From AP-15 sp963832875 (GTDB taxonomy: Bacteria; Pseudomonadota; Alphaproteobacteria; ATCC43930; CGMCC-115725): 64,000 bases of DNA. Under the pieces are notes generated by a model, which was not told where the DNA came from, searched no databases, and was given only the letters and a program-made list of their open reading frames with translations. The translations under genes and the position numbers were made by a program. The stretch is from positions 62,001 through 126,000 of the forward strand of contig CAWHWB010000014.1 in NCBI GenBank assembly GCA_963832875.1, given 5' to 3'. How positions within the stretch are numbered: position 1 is the stretch's first letter; every line of letters begins with the position of its first letter. Positions 59,729 to 64,000 of the stretch are shown one piece after another.

Positions 59729-60445
59729 TTAAGCCGCTGGTCCCAAAACCAGCGGCCACTTCACCAACCCCTCCATGCAGACGATATTGATCTGCCGGCC
59801 GCAGTCGAACGCTTCCAGGCTGTCCCCCGTGAATCCGGAATAGCTGACGAACAGGCCGCGCCCACTGCGCTTTATCCCGACCTTGCCGGACAGCTCGAGT
59901 AGAGGACCATTTCCGACGAGCGGGTCGTGCCACTTTGCTTCGAGCAGATAGATCTCGCCCCGGACTTAAAAGCTTCCGTCAATCTGTTCGCCAGTAAGCC
60001 GGAACGAACCGCGGGGACCAAGCCCCCACACGTCGAAGAGGCTCCTTAAGAACCGCTCGAAGGCGAAGCCCCGCTTGGATGCTGGCCGCGCCCGCACCTC
60101 CTCGAATTCCGCAAGCAGCATGCCGGTATCAGCGCGCGGCCTTGTATCCGCCGGCCCCGTCCGGCGCGGCAGCACGTCCAAAAACGCTGTGTCGCGGAGC
60201 TCAGGGATTTTGACTTACCTGTTCCGCTCTGCAACGCGCCTTCGAGAAGCTGGCGGATCGAAGCCTGCTTGCCGCCTCCCGGCCATACCGTTCCAAACCC
60301 AGCTCCACCGCTACTGCGGGAAACGATTGCCCTTGTTGCCATAGGGGCTCGAGAAGCTCGGCACAGCGCTCCGGCTTAAGCCTGCGATTGCGGCCTGCGC
60401 TCGAACAAGGGCGAGGTCGCCGTCTCGGGCGAAGTGACGCTTCAT
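59729..60445 (-). pseudogene. Broken Mrr-like restriction endonuclease-type gene
   Basis: From ATG 60445 (MKRHFARDGDLALVRAQAAI) the frame is lost within 40 codons. Later pieces are LKPERCAELLEPLWQQGQSF, then LLAEFEEVRARPASKRGFAF and ERFLRSLFDVWGLGPRGSFR. After TGEQIDGSF comes TAA at about 59967, and the same frame continues VRGEIYLLEAKWHDPLVGNG, RGLFVSYSGFTGDSLEAFDC and VKWPLVLGPAA to the stop at 59729. D..EAKW is a PD-(D/E)XK core as in restriction-endonuclease-like proteins. Frameshift plus stop make it dead. Confidence 0.7.
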
Positions 60446-60732
60446 GCCGACCGCCTCCACTGCACGGATCTATCACTCTCGATAGCGTCGCCTTGCCAGC
60501 CGAATGAGACCGAACCGAGGCTTCGGTGACCCAAGTTGGAACCACCAACCAACAGGCGGCTTGCCAAGGCGCCCGCGATTAGCGAATATCGATCTCTCGC
60601 CCCAGGGGAGGCGCGGCGAGGATCCCAGCATCTACCGGGGCGCCTTCGGGTGACCAGACAATCGGGTTTTGTGGGCTCATGTCGCAGGCCAGCGCGGCTG
60701 TCCAATCCACTGCAACATCGGGTTCGCGGTAA
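60446..60732. other. 287-bp intergenic region before mreB
   Basis: No gene recognised. It should contain the mre operon promoter; no Shine-Dalgarno is obvious immediately upstream of the mreB ATG. Confidence 0.5.
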
Positions 60733-61773
60733 ATGTTCGGCAGAATGCTAGGCTTATTGTCCGCTGATATGGCTATCGATCTCGGCACCGCGAACACGCT
60801 CGTTTACGTGAAGGGGCGCGGCATCGTCCTCGACGAACCATCGGTCGTCGCGATCGCCAGCGTGAAGGGCAGGAAGCAGGTGCTCGCCGTCGGCGAGGAA
60901 GCCAAGCTTATGCTGGGCCGCACCCCTGGCTACATTCAGGCGATCCGGCCGCTGCGCGACGGTGTCATCGCCGATTTCGAAGTAACGGAGGAAATGATCA
61001 AGCATTTCATCCGCAAGGTGCATAACCGCCGCAGCTTCGCCACTCCGCAGATCGTCGTCTGCGTGCCCTCGGGATCGACCGCGGTCGAGCGGCGCGCGAT
61101 CCAGGAATCGGCCGAGAGCGCTGGCGCGAGGCGGGTGTTCCTGATCGAGGAACCGATGGCGGCGGCGATCGGGGCAGGGCTTCCGGTGACCGAGCCGACC
61201 GGCTCGATGGTCGTCGATGTCGGGGGCGGCACGACAGAAGTCGCCGTGCTTTCCTTGGGCGGCATCGTCTATTGCCGGTCGGTCCGGGTCGGCGGCGACA
61301 AGATGGACGAGGCGATCGTCGCCTATATCCGTCGCAATCACAACCTTTTGGTTGGTGAGAGCAGCGCTGAGCGCATCAAAAAAGAGATCGGTTCCGCCTG
61401 TATGCCTGAGGACGGCGAAGGGCGTCTAATGGAAATCAAGGGACGCGACCTGATGATTGGCGTGCCCAAGGAAGTCATGATCAGTGAGCGCCAGATTTCC
61501 GAGAGCTTGGCGGAACCGGTCGGTTCGATCGTCGAAGCCGTCAAGGTGGCCCTCGAGCACACCGCCCCCGAACTGGCGGCGGATATTGTCGACAAGGGCA
61601 TCGTGCTGACCGGGGGCGGGGCGTTGCTAGGCAACCTGGACTTAGTGCTGCGGCATGCGACGGGATTGCCGGTTTCGATCGCCGATGATCCTTTGAGCTG
61701 CGTCGCGCTTGGCACCGGGCGGACCCTCGAAGAGATGAAAACCCTCAAGTCAGTTTTAATCAATACCTGGTAA
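60733..61773 (+). CDS. mreB: Rod-shape determining actin homologue MreB
   Basis: 346 residues. Actin-fold ATPase that organises lateral wall synthesis at the inner membrane. MAIDLGTANTLVYVKGRGIV (phosphate 1), PQIVVCVPSGSTAVERRAIQ, FLIEEPMAAAIGAGLPV, VVDVGGGTTEVAVLSLGGIV (phosphate 2), AERIKKEIGSACMP and IVLTGGGALLGNLD (adenosine) are complete. The start ATG gives the usual short hydrophobic N terminus FGRMLGLLSAD. First gene of mreB-mreC-mreD-mrdA. Confidence 0.96.
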   Translation: MFGRMLGLLSADMAIDLGTANTLVYVKGRGIVLDEPSVVAIASVKGRKQVLAVGEEAKLMLGRTPGYIQAIRPLRDGVIADFEVTEEMIKHFIRKVHNRRSFATPQIVVCVPSGSTAVERRAIQESAESAGARRVFLIEEPMAAAIGAGLPVTEPTGSMVVDVGGGTTEVAVLSLGGIVYCRSVRVGGDKMDEAIVAYIRRNHNLLVGESSAERIKKEIGSACMPEDGEGRLMEIKGRDLMIGVPKEVMISERQISESLAEPVGSIVEAVKVALEHTAPELAADIVDKGIVLTGGGALLGNLDLVLRHATGLPVSIADDPLSCVALGTGRTLEEMKTLKSVLINTW

Positions 61774-61843
61774 TGGTCTTTGCCTTACCGCCAGCGAGCA
61801 GTAGGGAACCATGGACTCTACGGCCACCGCACGCCGCAAAAGC

Positions 61844-61873
61844 ATATCTCGTCGCAAGATATCTCGTCGCAAG
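61844..61873. repeat. 15-bp perfect tandem duplication upstream of mreC
   Basis: ATATCTCGTCGCAAG appears twice, followed by ATATAAG. Each unit also allows ATATCT/AGATAT pairing. It lies in a 22-codon frame (61811-61879, MDSTATARRKSISRRKISRR) ending before mreC, so the duplication is ISRRK in that frame. Significance unknown. Confidence 0.75.
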
Positions 61874-61924
61874 ATATAAGGGGCGCTGCGCCCGTGGCCC
61901 GCTGCACCGCCCGGCGAGGGCATC

Positions 61925-62818
61925 GTGACCCGCCCATCGCCACGCCGGCGCGCCATCGCCCACCGGGTTGTGTTTCCGGTTCTCGTACTGCTGTCGGCGA
62001 TCATGATCTTCCTCGGCAAAATCGATGAAAGGGTGTTCCGGTCATTACGTGTTCAGCTGACCGATGCCGCCGCCCCGACGCTCGACGCGTTGTCGCGGCC
62101 GCTTGCCGCCGCCGAGGATTTGGTCGGCCGCGCCCGCGCGATCCTCACGCTCTATCAGGACAACGCTCGGCTCACGGAAGAGAATGCGCGATTGCTGCAC
62201 TGGCAGCAGGCCGCGCTGACACTCGCCTCCGAAAATGCCCAATTGCGCGATCTGACGAAGCTGGTTCCGCAATCCGCGGTGTCCTATGTGACAGCGAGGG
62301 TGATTGCCAATTCCGGCGGAACTTATGTCCGCGACCTGATGGTCGACGCCGGCAGCGACAGTGCCGTCGCTCGCGGTCAGGCCGCAATCACCGGCGAAGG
62401 CCTCGTCGGGCGCGTTTCGGAGGTGGGGGTGCGAGCGGCTCGGGTGCTCCTGATCACCGATTTGAACTCTCGCGTTCCAGTCATTGATCAGCGGTCGCGA
62501 CAGCGCGCGATCCTAGCCGGCGACAATTCCGATCGTCCATTGCTGCGCTTTCTCGACCCGGCGACCCCGGTCAGAGTGGGAGATCGCGTCGTCACCTCCG
62601 GCGCAGGGGGTGTCTTTCCTGCGGGACTGCCGGTCGGCGTCGTCATTGGTGTAGATGCGAAGGCGCCTCGAGTTGAAACCTATGTGCAGCTCTCGGAAGT
62701 GGAGTACTTGCGTATTGTCGATTACGGTCTGGCCAAGGGGCTGCCGACGCCGGCCGGCGCTTGCCCGACCGGCGAGCGGCAGTCGTCGCGGCTGACGACC
62801 TGGGCAGATCGCCGCTGA
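61925..62818 (+). CDS. mreC: Rod-shape determining protein MreC
   Basis: 297 residues from GTG 61925. One N-terminal membrane helix (VVFPVLVLLSAIMIFLG), then a coiled coil (about residues 65-110, ENARLLHWQQAALTLASENA), and two beta domains with TARVIANSGGTYVRDLMVDA, GLVGRVSEVGVRAARVLLIT and GDRVVTSGAGGVFPAGLPVG. Periplasmic scaffold linking MreB to the cell-wall synthases. mreD follows 21 bp later. Confidence 0.93.
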   Translation: MTRPSPRRRAIAHRVVFPVLVLLSAIMIFLGKIDERVFRSLRVQLTDAAAPTLDALSRPLAAAEDLVGRARAILTLYQDNARLTEENARLLHWQQAALTLASENAQLRDLTKLVPQSAVSYVTARVIANSGGTYVRDLMVDAGSDSAVARGQAAITGEGLVGRVSEVGVRAARVLLITDLNSRVPVIDQRSRQRAILAGDNSDRPLLRFLDPATPVRVGDRVVTSGAGGVFPAGLPVGVVIGVDAKAPRVETYVQLSEVEYLRIVDYGLAKGLPTPAGACPTGERQSSRLTTWADRR

Positions 62819-62839
62819 GGTCGGGGGACACTCAAGCCG

Positions 62840-63349
62840 ATGATCGTGCCCGTCGTCCCGGAGCGCATCGTGGCGCGCCTGCTGCCAACCGCGACTACGG
62901 CGGCAGCGGCGGTATTCTCGGTGCAGCCGGTGCACCTCCCGGCCTATGCCAGTCTCACCCCCGCTTACACCTTGATGGCGGTTTATCATTGGACCGTATA
63001 CCGGCCGGACCTGCTGCCGCCGCCGGCGGTTTGTCTGATCGGCTTTGGCTTTGATCTGCTTTCGGGCGGTCCGCCAGGGGTGACCCCCCTCATTCTCCTT
63101 CTTGCCAGAGGCGTCTTACTGCGGCACCGGCGATCGTTCATTGACAGGGCCTTTCCCTTCGTGTGGGGGGGATTTACGTTGTTGATGGCCGCTGTCGCGC
63201 TATGCCTGTGGGCCGTTCATTGTCTCCTCGCTCTATATTTTCTTGAATTCCGTAGCACTATCTTTCAAGCGGTGCTGACGATATCTTTGTTTCCCATCGC
63301 CAGCTTTTTGTTGGGCCGGACCCAGCGCGCGCTGATGAGCGCGGTCTGA
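62840..63349 (+). CDS. mreD: Rod-shape determining protein MreD
   Basis: 169 residues, five predicted membrane helices (e.g. AVCLIGFGFDLLSGGPPGVT, then TLLMAAVALCLWAVHCLLAL). FDLLSGGPPGVTPLILLL is the recognisable MreD core. Length and order between mreC and mrdA fit. Integral inner-membrane partner of MreC and PBP2. Confidence 0.88.
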   Translation: MIVPVVPERIVARLLPTATTAAAAVFSVQPVHLPAYASLTPAYTLMAVYHWTVYRPDLLPPPAVCLIGFGFDLLSGGPPGVTPLILLLARGVLLRHRRSFIDRAFPFVWGGFTLLMAAVALCLWAVHCLLALYFLEFRSTIFQAVLTISLFPIASFLLGRTQRALMSAV

Positions 63350-63388
63350 TGGTACGCGACTCGGCAACGGCGCGCTAGAAGGGGCCCG

Positions 63389-64000
63389 GTGGTGCGGCGG
63401 GAATCCCAACGTCCTAAGCATTTCGGCCGGCGCGCGGTGATACTTGCCGGCGGCCAAGCGGTGCTGATCGGCGCTCTTTCGGCTCGCCTATACCAGCTCC
63501 AGATCGTCGATTCCGAGCGCTATAAAGTGCTGTCCGATGAAAATCGGATCAATTTGCGTCTAATCGCGCCGCCGCGCGGCCGGATCCTGGATCGGTTTGG
63601 CGCTCCGCTGGCCGACAATCGCCAAGACTATCATCTCGTCCTGGTCGCCGAGCAGACCGGAGACATCGAGGCGACGCTGGCCACGCTCACGCGTTTGATT
63701 GCGCTCGACGAGGCGGATCGCCGCCATGTCATACACGCGGTGCGACGCAGACATTCCTTCGTGCCGGTCGTCGTCCGAGCCAATTTGAGCTGGGACGAGA
63801 TGGCGCGGATCGAGGTCGCAATCCCCGAACTGCCCGGCGTCTCGGTCGAGCAAGGCTTGACCCGGAACTATCCGCTGGGCCAGACCGCCGCTCACGCGGT
63901 TGGTTATGTCGCCGCGGTCTCGGAACAGGAGCTGACCGGAGACCCGCTCCTCGAGCTCCCCGATTTTCATATCGGTAAAAGTGGCGTCGAGAAGTCGCAA
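63389..64000 (+). CDS. mrdA: Penicillin-binding protein 2, N-terminal part (3' end outside window)
   Basis: The reading frame from GTG 63389 (or GTG 63392) stays open for 204 codons to the window end. An N-terminal membrane anchor (FGRRAVILAGGQAVLIGAL) is followed by LQIVDSERYKVLSDENRINL, APPRGRILDRFGAPLADN and VEQGLTRNYPLGQTAAHAVG, the PBP dimerisation-domain motifs of MrdA. The transpeptidase domain with the catalytic Ser is beyond the window. Last visible gene of the mre operon. Confidence 0.93.
   Translation, partial: MVRRESQRPKHFGRRAVILAGGQAVLIGALSARLYQLQIVDSERYKVLSDENRINLRLIAPPRGRILDRFGAPLADNRQDYHLVLVAEQTGDIEATLATLTRLIALDEADRRHVIHAVRRRHSFVPVVVRANLSWDEMARIEVAIPELPGVSVEQGLTRNYPLGQTAAHAVGYVAAVSEQELTGDPLLELPDFHIGKSGVEKSQ

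Noticed and set aside
1..64000. tRNA, rRNA or riboswitch genes
   Set aside because: No cloverleaf with TTCGA-type arm, rRNA core sequence or recognisable riboswitch core was found by eye; a covariance search would be needed for certainty.

Overview
This 64-kb window is GC-rich chromosomal DNA that reads as an alphaproteobacterium, most like Rhodospirillales/Acetobacteraceae-type genomes. Supporting traits are a fused transaldolase-glucose-6-phosphate isomerase inside a pentose-phosphate cluster, a NAD-regulator-type Nudix/winged-helix protein, an MreBCD/PBP2 operon, many GTG starts and coupled ATGA/GTGA junctions. The assignment is an inference from gene content. No tRNA, rRNA or CRISPR array was recognised.

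Layout. (1) 1-8.6 kb, + strand: a tight oxidative and non-oxidative pentose-phosphate operon (tkt, tal-pgi, short-form gnd, zwf, rpe, pgl, rpiA). (2) 8.7-17.4 kb: small secreted protein, folD, a PEP-mutase/isocitrate-lyase family enzyme, NAD regulator, histidine kinase, a decayed partial copy of comM, a broken M23-type gene and the intact comM. (3) 17.5-23.6 kb: DoxX protein, then a surface-sugar locus (heptose genes gmhA, hddA and an hddC-gmhB fusion; a frameshifted XrtA/PEP-CTERM-type glycosyltransferase; a GDP-mannose 4,6-dehydratase-like enzyme). (4) 23.7-26.5 kb: queuosine genes tgt-queF-queG. (5) 26.9-30.1 kb: two alpha/beta hydrolases. (6) 30.2-36.1 kb, - strand: phosphoketolase, DUF3775, ChaB, MpaB-like oxygenase, a conserved protein of unknown function and a UGSC-family selenoprotein, with ackA divergent. 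(7) 37.6-45.6 kb: universal stress protein, purB-like lyase, LLM-class oxidoreductase, bfd-bfr iron storage, and a 2-oxo-acid dehydrogenase E1a-E1b-E2 operon. (8) 45.7-57.6 kb: a very large hybrid kinase with receiver, GMC oxidoreductase, TPP enzyme with CoxG-like partner, NYN protein, family-5 uracil-DNA glycosylase, and a cupredoxin/FTR1/secreted-protein iron-uptake trio. (9) 58-60.4 kb: a decayed mobile island (serine recombinase without a start, degenerate IS5-type element, broken restriction-endonuclease-like gene). (10) 60.7-64 kb: mreB-mreC-mreD-mrdA, cut by the window end.

The genes link into a carbon scheme: the pentose-phosphate cluster makes xylulose 5-phosphate, phosphoketolase splits it to acetyl phosphate, and AckA turns that into acetate and ATP.

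The most notable observation is at 30,167-30,706. What looks like a 96-codon gene continues in frame through a UGA into GSCTSCCTHDAV, the hallmark of the UGSC selenoprotein family. A 6-bp stem with a UGUAC loop starts 12 nt after the UGA, as expected of a bacterial SECIS. Other points are a perfect 12-bp inverted repeat covering the bfd start codon, two 23-bp REP-like palindromes inside a dead transposase, a REP pair at the queF/queG junction, and a recurring pattern of single-base insertions that break conserved genes.
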